53,943 nucleotides of DNA from an uncultured Bacteroides sp. (GCA_945607605.1 CALYZE010000008.1:1-53943), one strand, 5' to 3'. Shown: positions 33,594-43,797, numbered from the stretch's first letter. Made by a program: numbers and translations. Notes: generated from the letters alone by a model not told the origin.

Positions 33594-34280
33594 TTATTCC
33601 CAGTTACCGGCGTTATTATTAGCTGTTTCCAAGCTACCAATCATCAAACCAGAATACTTACCAAGTTTTGTTTGTACGTCTTTGAGGTTAGCAATTTCTT
33701 GCTGATCCAAACCGTTCAAATAAACCTCGTACGGAGTCTTTGCTTCGAGGAGGCAGAAAGGAGCACCCGATTTAGCTGTATCGTTTCTGATGGCCATTTC
33801 AAACTGTGCGCCGTTTCCGAAAGGAACATATCTCAATGAATCGGGATTGAAGCCTTTAGGGAAGATTGTATCCAATACGGCTACCCACAAGGTGTCACGT
33901 TTGAAATCTTCTAAACCGAATTTCTTTACTTCATCGTACTTACCAGTCTTTTTTGCTTTATTGATGATATTGATGGCTTTCTTTTCAGTTAAACCGTCTT
34001 CCAACTGCTTATCGTTCAATTGGCCTTGCTTAAAGACGAACGGCATTTTTTGATTTTTTACGAAATCAATTAAAGAGTCAAAGCTAGCTGTATACTGCTG
34101 GTTGTTCAAAGCACGATATTCCATTTGTGCCTTACGGATGTCCATAAGACGTGCAATGACCGCTTTCTCTCTGTGCTTCTTTGCTTCTTCAAAGTTAATT
34201 GGGCCCATAATGCTGGCGTAACAGATGTAAATTAAAGCCAAAGCACACAAGCCTAAAATGACATTAAATACTGTTTTCAT
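33594..34280 (-). CDS. Membrane-anchored protein with a pilin-like N-terminal half, function unknown
   Basis: The 228-residue protein begins with a single hydrophobic segment (TVFNVILGLCALALIYICY), then an amphipathic helix (AVIARLMDIRKAQMEYRAL). That arrangement resembles the long N-terminal helix of type IV pilins and pseudopilins, but there is no prepilin peptidase site before the helix. The remainder is mixed, with a PFGNGAQFEMAIRNDTA strand region and a C-terminal NLKDVQTKLGKYSGLMIGS. I do not recognise a named family. It is the first gene of an operon with DUF3822 and rsmD; a TATTTTTG element lies at 34317-34324. Confidence 0.8.
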   Translation of the reverse strand: MKTVFNVILGLCALALIYICYASIMGPINFEEAKKHREKAVIARLMDIRKAQMEYRALNNQQYTASFDSLIDFVKNQKMPFVFKQGQLNDKQLEDGLTEKKAINIINKAKKTGKYDEVKKFGLEDFKRDTLWVAVLDTIFPKGFNPDSLRYVPFGNGAQFEMAIRNDTAKSGAPFCLLEAKTPYEVYLNGLDQQEIANLKDVQTKLGKYSGLMIGSLETANNNAGNWE

Positions 34281-34316
34281 GATAAATATGTTTTTTTAGT
34301 TGTTATATTCGCACCG

Positions 34317-34324
34317 CAAAAATA
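34317..34324 (-). promoter_or_regulatory. Bacteroides -7 element for the pilin-like/DUF3822/rsmD operon
   Basis: The minus strand reads TATTTTTG, 36 bases before the start at 34280. Confidence 0.5.
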
Positions 34325-34376
34325 AAAGAAATAAATGTAAAAACGATAGTTCCCTTTACTTTTTTCTATTACAAAA

Positions 34377-35801
34377 ATGATAAATAACTATTTAGAAAGG
34401 CAAATTAAGGAAAATTTTCCTTATCAACCAACTCCTGAACAAGAAAATGCTGTAAAATCTTTGTCGGAGTTCCTCCTATCGCCCCATAACGAGGCGGTTT
34501 TTCTGCTGCGTGGTTATGCTGGAACGGGCAAAACTTCGTTGGTTGGTGCTTTGGTACGAACCTTGGATAAGCTCCAACAGAAGTCTATATTATTGGCTCC
34601 AACCGGGCGGGCTGCTAAAGTTTTTTCGGCTTATGCAGAGCATCCTGCGTTTACAATTCATAAAAAAATATATAGACAGCAATCTTTTTCTAATGAGTTG
34701 AGCAATTTTTCTGTCAACGATAATTTGACAACTCACACTCTATTTATAGTAGATGAAGCTTCGATGATTTCGAACGAAGGATTGTCTGGCTCTATGTTCG
34801 GAACAGGCAGATTATTGGATGATTTGGTGCAGTTTGTCTATTCAGGTCAGGGATGTCGACTCTTGCTGATGGGAGATACGGCGCAATTGCCTCCGGTGGG
34901 TGAGGAGCAGAGTCCCGCACTTTTTGCTGATGCCCTGAAAGGGTACGGATTGGAAGTAAAGGAAGTCGATTTAACTCAGGTAGTGAGACAAGAACAGCAG
35001 TCGGGCATTTTGTGGAATGCTACCCGCTTGCGTCAACTGATTGCGGAAGATGCTTGCCACAGCCTTCCGAAAATAAAGATAACGGGTTTTGCTGATGTGA
35101 AAGTACTGTCCGGTAGCGAGTTGATAGAAACCTTGTCTTCTTGTTACGACCGTGAGGGGATGGAAGAGACCATTGTGATATGTCGCTCCAATAAACGGGC
35201 GAATATTTACAATAACGGCATTCGGGCTCAGATTCTTTGGAGAGAAGATGAATTAAACACGGGGGATTTGCTGATGGTAGCAAAAAATAATTATTTCTGG
35301 ACAGAGAAGATAAAGGAGTTGGAATTTATAGCCAATGGTGAAACTGCCGTGGTACACCGTGTGCGTCGTACCCGCGAATTATATGGTTTTCGTTTTGCCG
35401 ATGTTACTTTGACTTTCCCGAATTATGATGATTTAGAATTGGAAGTAAATCTTCTGCTGGATACTTTGCATACCGATGCGCCGGCATTGCCTAAAGCAGA
35501 CAATGATCGTTTGTTTTATGCTGTTCTTGAAGATTATGCCGATATCAGCATGAAGCGTGAGCGAATGAAAAAAATGAAAGCCGATCCTTGTTACAATGCT
35601 TTACAAGTGAAATATGCATATGCAGTTACGTGTCATAAAGCGCAGGGAGGACAATGGAAGAATGTGTTTCTCGACCAAGGATATATGACGGACGAATATC
35701 TGACACCGGATTATTTCCGTTGGCTGTATACTGCTTTTACTCGTGCCACTGGAACGCTCTATCTGGTGAATTATCCGCAGGAGCAATTGATCAGAGAATA
35801 G
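34377..35801 (+). CDS. RecD-like ATP-dependent helicase
   Basis: The 474-residue superfamily 1 helicase has Walker A in LLRGYAGTGKTSLVGAL, Walker B-type LFIVDEASMIS, LLLMGDTAQLPPVGEEQ (motif III) and the C-terminal AVTCHKAQGGQWKNVFLD with YTAFTRATGTLYLVN. This is the RecD/UvrD_C_2 arrangement, shorter than full RecD2 because the N-terminal helix-hairpin-helix domain is missing. A DNA repair or recombination role is likely. It converges on alaS, with a hairpin terminator between them. Confidence 0.9.
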   Translation: MINNYLERQIKENFPYQPTPEQENAVKSLSEFLLSPHNEAVFLLRGYAGTGKTSLVGALVRTLDKLQQKSILLAPTGRAAKVFSAYAEHPAFTIHKKIYRQQSFSNELSNFSVNDNLTTHTLFIVDEASMISNEGLSGSMFGTGRLLDDLVQFVYSGQGCRLLLMGDTAQLPPVGEEQSPALFADALKGYGLEVKEVDLTQVVRQEQQSGILWNATRLRQLIAEDACHSLPKIKITGFADVKVLSGSELIETLSSCYDREGMEETIVICRSNKRANIYNNGIRAQILWREDELNTGDLLMVAKNNYFWTEKIKELEFIANGETAVVHRVRRTRELYGFRFADVTLTFPNYDDLELEVNLLLDTLHTDAPALPKADNDRLFYAVLEDYADISMKRERMKKMKADPCYNALQVKYAYAVTCHKAQGGQWKNVFLDQGYMTDEYLTPDYFRWLYTAFTRATGTLYLVNYPQEQLIRE

Positions 35802-35851
35802 TGCTGGTGCTTTTTCTGAAAAAGAGGTTGCGAGACATTGATAAAAAAGAA

Positions 35852-35887
35852 GAACTCCGTCTTTCTGCTATAAAGAAAGCGGAGTTC
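35852..35887. terminator. Terminator between the helicase gene and alaS
   Basis: GAACTCCG (35852-35859) pairs with CGGAGTTC (35880-35887), with an additional inner CTTTC/GAAAG pairing. An A-rich run precedes it, which reads as a T-rich run for the minus-strand alaS transcript. It lies between convergent stops at 35801 and 35914. Confidence 0.75.
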
Positions 35888-35913
35888 CTATAAATGAACT
35901 GTAGTCTGTCCGA

Positions 35914-38535
35914 TTAAAGTGCAGATAACTCTATCACTTTATCTACTGCAGCGTTGATTCCGTCAGAGTTTTTACCTCCGGCAGTTGCGAAGTGAGGTTG
36001 ACCACCACCACCACCTTGAATCAACTTGGCAGCTTCTTTAACCAATGCACCGGCTTTTAGTCCGCCAGCCACTAAGTTATCGCTCAACATGACAGTCAGC
36101 ATCGGTTTACCTTCAAAGATAGTACCTGCCACAAAGAAGAGATTTTCTGTTATCTCGCCACGAAGTTGGAAAGCTATATTCTTGACAGCATCGGCCGGAA
36201 TCATTGCAGCACAGAATTTGATAACTTTCACTCCGTTTATCTCTTGAATGTTCTGCAACAACTTCGCTTTCAGTTGCGTTTCCTTCTCTTTCATGTAGTC
36301 CTCTACCTGTTTCTTCAGTCCGGCATTCTCTTCGATGTATTTGCGAATGGCGGAAGTAAGGTCGGGAGTGTTGTTGAAGAGAGTCTTCAAATCGCGCATG
36401 GTATCTTGGAAGGTATCCAACATCTCTTCCACACGTGCTCCTGTAAAGGCCTCGATACGACGTACGCCGGCAGCTATAGAACTCTCAGCTACAATCTTCA
36501 GCATGCCGATACTTCCGGTAGCAGCTACGTGTATGCCTCCACAGAATTCAATGGATGAACCAAATTGGATGACGCGTACATGGTCGCCGTATTTTTCACC
36601 GAAGAGAGCAATAGCACCCAGTTCCTTGGCTTCCTCAATAGGGATGCTGCGATATTCCTTCAAAGCAATGTTGGCGCGGATCTTGGCATTGATGATGTGT
36701 TCTACTTGGCGAATTTCTTCATCCGTCACTTTCTGGAAGTGAGAGAAGTCAAAACGCAGGGAGTCTGGAGTTACCAGAGAACCCTTCTGCTCTACATGGT
36801 CGCCGAGTACTTCGCGGAGTGCAGCGTCCAGTAAGTGGGTAGCAGAGTGATTGGCAGCACAAGCAGCACGCTTGTCAGTGTCTACACAGGCCATCAACGG
36901 AGCTTCCATATGTTGGGGCATTTTTTTGATAATCTGGATAGGAAGGTTGTTTTCCTTCTTGGTATCAATCACTTCGATGGTTTCAAATTCATTAACCAAG
37001 ACACCGGTATCACCTACTTGACCACCACTTTCAGCATAGAACGGAGTATTATCCAATACAATCTGATATAAAGTCTGGTTTTTCTGTTTGATCTGGCGGT
37101 AACGCAGGATGTTGGTCTCATATTCTGTATAATCGTATCCTACAAACTCGCTGGTGCCTTCTTTCAAAATAATCCAGTCACCGGTTTCAATGGCGGCAGC
37201 ATTACGAGCGCGTTGTTTTTGCTGTTGCATTTCAGCATCAAACTCTTTGATGTCAGCAGTCATTCCGTTCTCGCGAAGAATGAGTTCGGTCAAGTCGAGA
37301 GGGAAGCCAAATGTATCATACAAGGTAAAGGCATCTTTACCGCTGATTTCACTCTTTCCGACAGCTTTGGTATCGGCCATGGTTTTTTCCAGCAAGCGAA
37401 TGCCAGTCTCCAGTGTGTGGAGGAAAGAATCTTCTTCTTCCTTAATTACTTTAGTAATCAGGTCTTGTTGGGCAATCAGTTCCGGGTATGCACCACCCAT
37501 GTTCTCAGTCAGTACAGGCAGAAGTTTATACATAAAAGCTTGCTTCTGACCGAGGAATGTGTAACCGTAACGTACGGCACGGCGGAGGATACGGCGGATG
37601 ACGTAACCTGCTTTGGCATTGCTCGGCATCTGGCCGTCGGTAATGGAGAAGGCAATAGTGCGGACATGATCGGCAATAACACGCATAGCGATATCTTGTT
37701 GCTGATTGCTTCCGTAAGTAGTACCTGCCAATCGGGCAATGGCTTTCAGTATCGGTTGGAATACATCTGTATCATAGTTGGAAGTTTTGCCTTGAAGAGT
37801 GCGTACCAAACGTTCGAATCCCATACCGGTATCGATGACTTTGGCGGGCAGCCCTTCGAGACTTCCGTCAGCTTTTCGATTGAACTGCATGAACACCAGG
37901 TTCCAGATTTCAATGACTTGCGGATGGTCTTGGTTAACCAACTGAGATCCGGGAACTTTGGCTTTCTCTTCGTCTGAACGAGAGTCTACGTGTATTTCGG
38001 AGCATGGACCGCAGGGACCCGTATCACCCATTTCCCAGAAGTTGTCGTGCTTGTTTCCGTTCAGGATATGATCCTTCGGTAAAAACTGTTCCCAATAAGA
38101 TGCAGCTTCATTGTCACGTTCCAGTCCTTCTTCGGGACTACCTTCGAATACGGTGGCATACAAATTCTTTGGATCGAGCTTCAGAACATCTATCAAATAC
38201 TCCCAAGCCCAAGAGATAGCTTCTTTTTTGAAATAATCTCCGAAAGACCAGTTGCCCAACATTTCAAACATGGTGTGGTGATAGGTATCATGACCTACTT
38301 CTTCCAAGTCGTTGTGCTTTCCGCTTACGCGAAGACATTTCTGTGAGTCCGCCACCCGTTTGTTTTTCGCCGGATGATTGCCCAAAATAATATCTTTGAA
38401 CTGGTTCATACCCGCATTGGTAAACATCAGCGTGGGGTCATCTTTAATCACCATTGGAGCCGAAGGCACAATCTGGTGACCTTTGCTTTCGAAGAAACTT
38501 TTGAAGGATTCTCTGATTTCATTTGCAGTCAACAT
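35914..38535 (-). CDS. alaS: Alanine--tRNA ligase
   Basis: The 873-residue class II synthetase starts [20 protein letters not shown] and has motif regions [16 protein letters not shown] and [13 protein letters not shown]. The editing domain carries NHSATHLL and [11 protein letters not shown], supplying the HxxxH and CxxxH metal/substrate residues. A C-terminal DHHA1 domain with a Gly-rich [16 protein letters not shown] segment closes it. All parts needed for charging and for clearing mischarged Ser/Gly are present. It is divergent from the M23 peptidase gene; a TATCTTTG element lies at 38649-38656. Confidence 0.97.
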   Translation of the reverse strand: MLTANEIRESFKSFFESKGHQIVPSAPMVIKDDPTLMFTNAGMNQFKDIILGNHPAKNKRVADSQKCLRVSGKHNDLEEVGHDTYHHTMFEMLGNWSFGDYFKKEAISWAWEYLIDVLKLDPKNLYATVFEGSPEEGLERDNEAASYWEQFLPKDHILNGNKHDNFWEMGDTGPCGPCSEIHVDSRSDEEKAKVPGSQLVNQDHPQVIEIWNLVFMQFNRKADGSLEGLPAKVIDTGMGFERLVRTLQGKTSNYDTDVFQPILKAIARLAGTTYGSNQQQDIAMRVIADHVRTIAFSITDGQMPSNAKAGYVIRRILRRAVRYGYTFLGQKQAFMYKLLPVLTENMGGAYPELIAQQDLITKVIKEEEDSFLHTLETGIRLLEKTMADTKAVGKSEISGKDAFTLYDTFGFPLDLTELILRENGMTADIKEFDAEMQQQKQRARNAAAIETGDWIILKEGTSEFVGYDYTEYETNILRYRQIKQKNQTLYQIVLDNTPFYAESGGQVGDTGVLVNEFETIEVIDTKKENNLPIQIIKKMPQHMEAPLMACVDTDKRAACAANHSATHLLDAALREVLGDHVEQKGSLVTPDSLRFDFSHFQKVTDEEIRQVEHIINAKIRANIALKEYRSIPIEEAKELGAIALFGEKYGDHVRVIQFGSSIEFCGGIHVAATGSIGMLKIVAESSIAAGVRRIEAFTGARVEEMLDTFQDTMRDLKTLFNNTPDLTSAIRKYIEENAGLKKQVEDYMKEKETQLKAKLLQNIQEINGVKVIKFCAAMIPADAVKNIAFQLRGEITENLFFVAGTIFEGKPMLTVMLSDNLVAGGLKAGALVKEAAKLIQGGGGGQPHFATAGGKNSDGINAAVDKVIELSAL

Positions 38536-38648
38536 ACTCTATTGATTTATCTTATTCTACTTGTTTTATCTTATCTTTATCGGTTTTTTGCTCGCTTCTT
38601 ACTACTAACTACTTGCTACTTAGTCTTAATATTCTTGAAAAAACTGTG

Positions 38649-38656
38649 CAAAGATA
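38649..38656 (-). promoter_or_regulatory. Bacteroides -7 element for alaS
   Basis: The minus strand reads TATCTTTG. It lies 113 bases before the alaS start and 12 bases from the divergent element for the M23 gene, so the two promoters share their upstream DNA. Confidence 0.5.
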
Positions 38657-38668
38657 GCGTGTTTTTAT

Positions 38669-38676
38669 TACTTTTG
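38669..38676 (+). promoter_or_regulatory. Bacteroides -7 element for the M23 peptidase gene
   Basis: TACTTTTG, 29 bases before the ATG at 38706, supports that start over an upstream in-frame start at 38676, which would overlap the element. Confidence 0.5.
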
Positions 38677-38705
38677 TGGCATTGACAAGCGAAATATTTC
38701 CAAAC

Positions 38706-39674
38706 ATGCGCAAAGTTTACTACATTTATAATCCACAGACGCAGACGTACGACCGTATTTACCCCACTGTCCGACAGCGGGCGGTAAGTATTCTCCGACG
38801 CTTATTCACCGGAATGGGTTTAGGTGCAGGCTGTTTTATTGTATTGCTCTTAATCTTTGGATCCCCCTCAGAGAAAGAGTTGAGAAAAGAAAACAGCCAA
38901 CTTCAGGCTCAGTACAATGTGCTTTCTCGTCGGCTCGACGAGGCGTTAGGTGTGTTGCAGGATGTGCAACAGCGTGATGATAACCTTTATCGGGTTATTT
39001 TTCAGGCAGATCCGATTCCTTCGGCTATCCGTAAGGCGGGATATGGCGGAACAAATCGTTACGAGCATTTGATGGACATGGCCAACTCTGAACTGGTAGT
39101 CAATACCACTCAGAAGCTGGATATGTTGACCAAACAGCTTTATATCCAGTCCCGTTCCTTTGACGACGTAGTGGAATTGTGCAAGAGTCATGATGAAATG
39201 TTGCGGTGTATTCCTGCCATTCAACCCATATCGAACAAAGACTTACGGCAGACTGCTTCCGGTTATGGATCTCGTATAGATCCTATTTATGGTTCGGCCA
39301 AGTTTCATTCAGGGATGGACTTCTCTGCCTATCCCGGCACGGAAGTGTATGCTACGGGTGATGGTAAGATCGTTAAAATGGGATGGGAGACCGGATACGG
39401 CAATACGATTGTCATAGATCATGGCTTCGGCTATCAGACGTGGTATGCTCACTTGCGTGACTTCCGTACCAAGTTAGGTAAGAAGGTAGTGCGCGGGGAA
39501 GTGATAGGTGGCGTAGGCAGTACCGGAAAGAGTACCGGTCCTCACCTTCATTATGAGGTACACGTGAAAGGACAGGTTGTAAATCCTGTTAACTATTACT
39601 TTATGGATTTGAGCGCCGAGGATTATGACCGTATGATTCAGATTGCGGCGAACCACGGTAAGGTGTTTGATTAA
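38706..39674 (+). CDS. M23 (LytM) family metallopeptidase
   Basis: From the ATG at 38706 (MRKVYYIYNPQT) the product is 322 residues. It has one membrane segment (about residues 38-58, LGAGCFIVLLLIF), a coiled-coil stretch (RKENSQLQAQYNVLSRRLDE) and a C-terminal LytM domain. That domain has zinc ligands in KFHSGMDFSAYPGTEVY (HxxxD) and HLHYEVHVKG (HxH). It is predicted to cut peptidoglycan crosslinks in the periplasm; whether it is active or regulatory is not certain. It is followed 11 bases later by the MerR-family gene. Confidence 0.93.
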   Translation: MRKVYYIYNPQTQTYDRIYPTVRQRAVSILRRLFTGMGLGAGCFIVLLLIFGSPSEKELRKENSQLQAQYNVLSRRLDEALGVLQDVQQRDDNLYRVIFQADPIPSAIRKAGYGGTNRYEHLMDMANSELVVNTTQKLDMLTKQLYIQSRSFDDVVELCKSHDEMLRCIPAIQPISNKDLRQTASGYGSRIDPIYGSAKFHSGMDFSAYPGTEVYATGDGKIVKMGWETGYGNTIVIDHGFGYQTWYAHLRDFRTKLGKKVVRGEVIGGVGSTGKSTGPHLHYEVHVKGQVVNPVNYYFMDLSAEDYDRMIQIAANHGKVFD

Positions 39675-39685
39675 TACTTAAAACG

Positions 39686-40084
39686 ATGCTGAATACAGAT
39701 AAGAATTTGAAGTTATATTACTCCATCAGTGAGGTGGCTGCTATGTTCGATGTCAACGAATCATTGCTTCGTTTTTGGGAGAAGGAGTTTCCGCAACTGA
39801 AACCCAAAAAGGGGGGACGTGGCATACGTCAGTATCGTAAAGAAGATATTGAAACGTTGAAACTTATCTATCACTTGGTTAAAGAACGAGGTATGACACT
39901 TCCCGGAGCGCGTCAACGCATGAAAAACAAAGGAGAGGCAACCTTACGAAACTTTGAAATCGTTGATCGGCTGAAGTCGATACGCGAGGAGTTGGTAGGT
40001 ATGAGGGATGCATTGGATGCTTTTACTTATGAGCAGGTAGAAACACTGAAGGAGAATCTTGACAACTCTCCTTCTGATAGTTAG
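39686..40084 (+). CDS. MerR family transcriptional regulator
   Basis: The 132-residue protein has an N-terminal MerR-type winged helix (YYSISEVAAMFDVNESLLRF, then WEKEFPQLKPKKGGRG) and a C-terminal helical region (YEQVETLKENLDN). There is no Cys-rich metal-binding tail, so the signal is unknown. It is coupled to the M23 gene (11-base gap), a pairing that may point to envelope control. Its stop is 10 bases from the convergent rel stop. Confidence 0.92.
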   Translation: MLNTDKNLKLYYSISEVAAMFDVNESLLRFWEKEFPQLKPKKGGRGIRQYRKEDIETLKLIYHLVKERGMTLPGARQRMKNKGEATLRNFEIVDRLKSIREELVGMRDALDAFTYEQVETLKENLDNSPSDS

Positions 40085-40094
40085 TTCTTAAAGT

Positions 40095-42362
40095 TTAATC
40101 TTCCATTCTCATAACCTGCTTGATGTGCTGCACCTGTTTCAAGTTGTTGCAGATGGTGCGTACATCATCCACATCATGTACATAGAGCTGTATTCTTCCC
40201 TCAAAGATGCCATCATTGGTTTCGATAGTCAGTTTACGAATGTTCACATTGAGCTGACGGGAAATAACTTGAGTCACTTCGTTTAATAACCCCATACAAT
40301 CTATTCCTTTTATGTATATAGTGACTAGGAAAGAAAGATCTTTGTGAGTATCCCATTCGGTTGCAATGATGCGATTTCCATAGCTGCTTTTGAGGCGAGC
40401 GGCAACCGGGCATTGTCGTTTGTGAATGATGATTCGGTTATCTTCGTCAATATAACCCAATACATCATCACCGGGGATGGGGTGACAGCAATCTGCCATG
40501 AGATAATTTTTGGAAATAGTCTCTTCGGTGAGCTTCAGAATCTGTTTGGTGTTTATCTTCTCCTGCAATGTTTGCTCTTCCGGTTGTTCCTTGGTTTCTT
40601 TATTTTCTTTGTTCTCTTTGTTTCCAAAAGAGAAGGTAAGATATTTCTTCCAATTGCCGCTTTGCTTCTCTTTAAAAATATTTTTATCTGCATCACCCAA
40701 AACGACTTTTTTGCTACCCAGAGCAACCAGTAATTCGTCGAGGGTATGAAATTTATGCAGCTTCGTCAGTTTGTCCAAGACTACATCGTCGATACGCATC
40801 TCTTCATCTTTGAAGAAATCGGCTATTATTGTTTCTCCTTCTTTTTGATAAGCTTTGGATTCTTTACGCAAAATAGCGGCTATTTTGGTACGGGCACGTG
40901 CGGTAGTGGCATATACCTCCCATTCGGGTTGTACACGTTGCGACTTCGAAGTTAAAATTTCTACTTGGTCGCCACTTTGCAGCTTGTGGCTCAATGGTAC
41001 TAGTTTGTGGTTGACTTTCGCTCCAATACAATGACTGCCGATATCAGTATGCAGAGAAAAAGCAAAATCCAATGCAGTAGAGTTCTGGGGCATTGTTTTG
41101 AGATCACCTTTGGGGGTGAATACAAATATTTCCGAAGCAAATAGATTTAGCTTGATGGTATCGAGAAAGTCGATAGCATCCGGCTGTGGGTCATCCAATA
41201 TTTCCTTGATGGTACGTAACCATTTTTCCAGCTCTCCTTCATCCTCGCTACCTCCACCTTCTTTGTATTTCCAATGAGCGGCAAAGCCTTGTTCGGCAAC
41301 GTCGTTCATGCGTTCGCTACGGATTTGGACTTCAATCCATTGACCGTTGTTGCCCATTAATGTAACATGAAGGGCTTGGTAACCATTGGCTTTAGGGTGG
41401 CTCACCCAGTCGCGTAGACGGTCGGGGTGGGGCTTGTATATTTTGGAGATAGAAACGTAAATGTCGAAACAATCGTTCAACTCCTCTTCTATATTGCGTG
41501 GTTCAAAGATGATGCGTACGGCAAGTATATCAAAAATCTCCTCAAAAGGCACATGCTTGGTTTGCATCTTATTCCAAATAGAGTAGATTGATTTTACGCG
41601 GGCAAGAATGCGGTAGTTCAGTCCCTTTTTATCCAACTGAGCACGTATAGGAGTAGTGAAATCATTGAAAGCTTTGTCACGTTCAACGGCTGTGGCTTCC
41701 AGTTTTTCTTCTATTTCGTGATACTCTTCAGGATGTTCATATTTGAAACTCAGATTTTCCAGTTCGGTCTTTATCTTGTATAAACCTAGGCGGTTGGCAA
41801 GCGGAGCATAGATGTAAAGAGTTTCACCTGCAATCTTAAACTGCTTGTTGGGGAGCATAGAACCCAGTGTGCGCATGTTGTGTAGGCGGTCGGCTATCTT
41901 GATAAGGATAACACGAATGTCGTCAGACATGGTAAGCAGTAACTTCTTGAAATTCTCTGCCTGAGCAGATGCACGGTCTCCGAAGATACCTCCGGATATT
42001 TTGGTCAGACCATCTACAATTTGAGCAATCTTCGGTCCGAAGATATTTTCAATATCTTCTATCGTATAGTCTGTGTCTTCTACAACGTCGTGCAACAAAG
42101 CTGAACAGATAGAGGTAGATCCTAATCCCACTTCATTGCAGACAATCTTTGCCACAGCAATGGGATGCATGATGTAAGGTTCACCTGAACGGCGCTTGAT
42201 TCCTTTATGTGCCTGATTGGCGAAATTAAAAGCTTTGGTTATTATATCGACACGCTTGCGGTGCTTAGTTTCCAGATAGTCGTTCAACAGTTCTTGGAAT
42301 GCCTGTTCGATCATCTCTTCCTCCGCTCTTTCTTTCTCCTTCTGGCTTATATTCTCTTCCAT
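40095..42362 (-). CDS. rel: Bifunctional (p)ppGpp synthetase/hydrolase (RelA/SpoT family)
   Basis: The 755-residue long-form Rel protein has an N-terminal HD hydrolase domain with intact HPIAVAKI and LLHDVVEDTDY (His91-Asp92). The synthetase domain follows (LARVKSIYSIWNKM, FDILAVRIIF, DWVSHPKANGYQALHVT), then TGS (EIFVFTPKGDLKTMPQ), a zinc-finger-like/helical region with DCCHPIPGDDVLGY, and a C-terminal ACT domain. Both catalytic domains look intact, so it should make and degrade (p)ppGpp. It is the last gene of the parAB cluster but has its own promoter at 42395-42424. Confidence 0.96.
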   Translation of the reverse strand: MEENISQKEKERAEEEMIEQAFQELLNDYLETKHRKRVDIITKAFNFANQAHKGIKRRSGEPYIMHPIAVAKIVCNEVGLGSTSICSALLHDVVEDTDYTIEDIENIFGPKIAQIVDGLTKISGGIFGDRASAQAENFKKLLLTMSDDIRVILIKIADRLHNMRTLGSMLPNKQFKIAGETLYIYAPLANRLGLYKIKTELENLSFKYEHPEEYHEIEEKLEATAVERDKAFNDFTTPIRAQLDKKGLNYRILARVKSIYSIWNKMQTKHVPFEEIFDILAVRIIFEPRNIEEELNDCFDIYVSISKIYKPHPDRLRDWVSHPKANGYQALHVTLMGNNGQWIEVQIRSERMNDVAEQGFAAHWKYKEGGGSEDEGELEKWLRTIKEILDDPQPDAIDFLDTIKLNLFASEIFVFTPKGDLKTMPQNSTALDFAFSLHTDIGSHCIGAKVNHKLVPLSHKLQSGDQVEILTSKSQRVQPEWEVYATTARARTKIAAILRKESKAYQKEGETIIADFFKDEEMRIDDVVLDKLTKLHKFHTLDELLVALGSKKVVLGDADKNIFKEKQSGNWKKYLTFSFGNKENKENKETKEQPEEQTLQEKINTKQILKLTEETISKNYLMADCCHPIPGDDVLGYIDEDNRIIIHKRQCPVAARLKSSYGNRIIATEWDTHKDLSFLVTIYIKGIDCMGLLNEVTQVISRQLNVNIRKLTIETNDGIFEGRIQLYVHDVDDVRTICNNLKQVQHIKQVMRMED

Positions 42363-42394
42363 ATACTGTTTCTCCTTCTTTCATTCACTTTCTG

Positions 42395-42424
42395 CAAAAA
42401 TAAGCAAATTTCAACACTGAGCAA
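42395..42424 (-). promoter_or_regulatory. rel promoter
   Basis: On the minus strand, TTG at 42422-42424 and TATTTTTG at 42395-42402 are 19 bases apart. It lies 33 bases before the rel start, between mltD and rel. Confidence 0.6.
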
Positions 42425-42454
42425 AAAAAGTGCATCCTTATAAAAGAAAGTGCG

Positions 42455-43747
42455 TTATTTATAAATCTTCAATCTCTTCCCCGCCGCAATTTTTGTTCCG
42501 CTCAGGCCATTCCAACTTTTCAGCTGATTGACACTGACTCCATATTTACGGGCAATGGCACCAAGATTCTCTCCACTGCGTATTTTATGGTACGTGACAT
42601 TGCCGGAAGAGCTGTTTCGGCTACTGCTAGTTCTGGAGGAACGTGTGTCAGCAACGGCTACAGTTTGGCGGTTCTTGAATAGCTCATCGCTGCGATGGGC
42701 ATAAATCGTATCTTGCTTATCGATGAATGTACTGATGTAATTCATTGGCAGACGAAGCGTTTGCGGTGTGGTGTTGCCTGGGATGATCCCTTTTTTGTAC
42801 TGAGGGTTCAAGCTCTTTATTTCATCCACATGGATGCCGCAAACATCGGCTATCTGTTCGAAATGCAGGCTGGTGTTGATCTGTATGGTATCTGTTGCGT
42901 CTGGAATATTGGTTTCCATCGGACAGATATTATGCTTGCAATAATACGTCATTACATAGTTAGCGGCAATGAAAGCGGGTACATAACCGCGAGTCTCTTT
43001 GGGGAGAAAATTGTAGATTTCCCAATAATCTGTTTTACCTCCGGCGCGACGGATGGCTTTGTTGATCGTACCGGGACCACAGTTATAGGCAGCAATCACC
43101 AGATTCCAATCTTTATAAATCTCGTACATGTCTCGCAGATAGCGGGCGGCTGCCCAAGTAGCTTTGATGGGGTCACGGCGTTCGTCTACAAGGCTGTTAC
43201 TTTCCAAACCATAAATTTTACCGGTGGCCATCATGAACTGCCAAAGGCCGGAGGCTCCGGCACGAGATATCGCAGATGGATTGAGTGCAGACTCAATGAT
43301 AGGAAGATATTTCAGTTCAAGTGGTAGGTTATAGGCATCCAAAGCCTCTTCAAAAATAGGCATATAGAAATTACATGCACTGAGCATAAAAGCGACATGA
43401 TTACGCAAGCGACCGGAATACATATCGATGAATTTACGCACAATCTCGTTGTAAGGCATTTCCATTACCGTAGGCATGCGCGATAGGCGATCTATATAGA
43501 CAGAGTCGCTGAACAGAGGGTTTTCGGTGGAAGTGTCGCAATCTTTTCCTAAGTCAATGTAGTTTTTGGCTTTCCAGTCTGTAAACAGGCTGTCCAGCGG
43601 ATACGTCATGCTTTTGGGCAGGTCAATGGTTTCCTTACGTGCTGTCCCGTTCTCGTTAATTAGTACATCAATGCTTTCTTGTGCTTGAGTCAGTGGAGCG
43701 AAAAAGCTACAAAACAGGAGTGAGGTACTTATAATAATTTTTTTCAT
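42455..43747 (-). CDS. LysM-containing lytic transglycosylase (MltD-like)
   Basis: From the ATG at 43747 (MKKIIISTSLLFCSFF) the product is 430 residues with a signal peptide. The SLT catalytic domain has the Glu in LPIIESALNPSAISRAGA and the SGLWQFMMATGKIYGL segment, followed by YIAAYNCGPGTINKAIRR-type sequence. A Ser-rich linker and a C-terminal LysM (KIRSGENLGAIARKYGV) follow. It should cleave glycan strands in the periplasm. The gene lies between DUF5683 and rel in the parAB cluster. Confidence 0.94.
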   Translation of the reverse strand: MKKIIISTSLLFCSFFAPLTQAQESIDVLINENGTARKETIDLPKSMTYPLDSLFTDWKAKNYIDLGKDCDTSTENPLFSDSVYIDRLSRMPTVMEMPYNEIVRKFIDMYSGRLRNHVAFMLSACNFYMPIFEEALDAYNLPLELKYLPIIESALNPSAISRAGASGLWQFMMATGKIYGLESNSLVDERRDPIKATWAAARYLRDMYEIYKDWNLVIAAYNCGPGTINKAIRRAGGKTDYWEIYNFLPKETRGYVPAFIAANYVMTYYCKHNICPMETNIPDATDTIQINTSLHFEQIADVCGIHVDEIKSLNPQYKKGIIPGNTTPQTLRLPMNYISTFIDKQDTIYAHRSDELFKNRQTVAVADTRSSRTSSSRNSSSGNVTYHKIRSGENLGAIARKYGVSVNQLKSWNGLSGTKIAAGKRLKIYK

Positions 43748-43797
43748 ACATGCGGGTTTATTTATCATGAGTGATTATACTTTAAGTTTAGTTCGTT

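Noticed and set aside
37213-37977. 254-codon frame antisense to alaS
   Set aside because: It overlaps conserved AlaRS sequence completely and has no family features.
42695-43327. 210-codon frame antisense to the transglycosylase
   Set aside because: Fully inside the catalytic domain of the opposite-strand gene, with no start context or domain.
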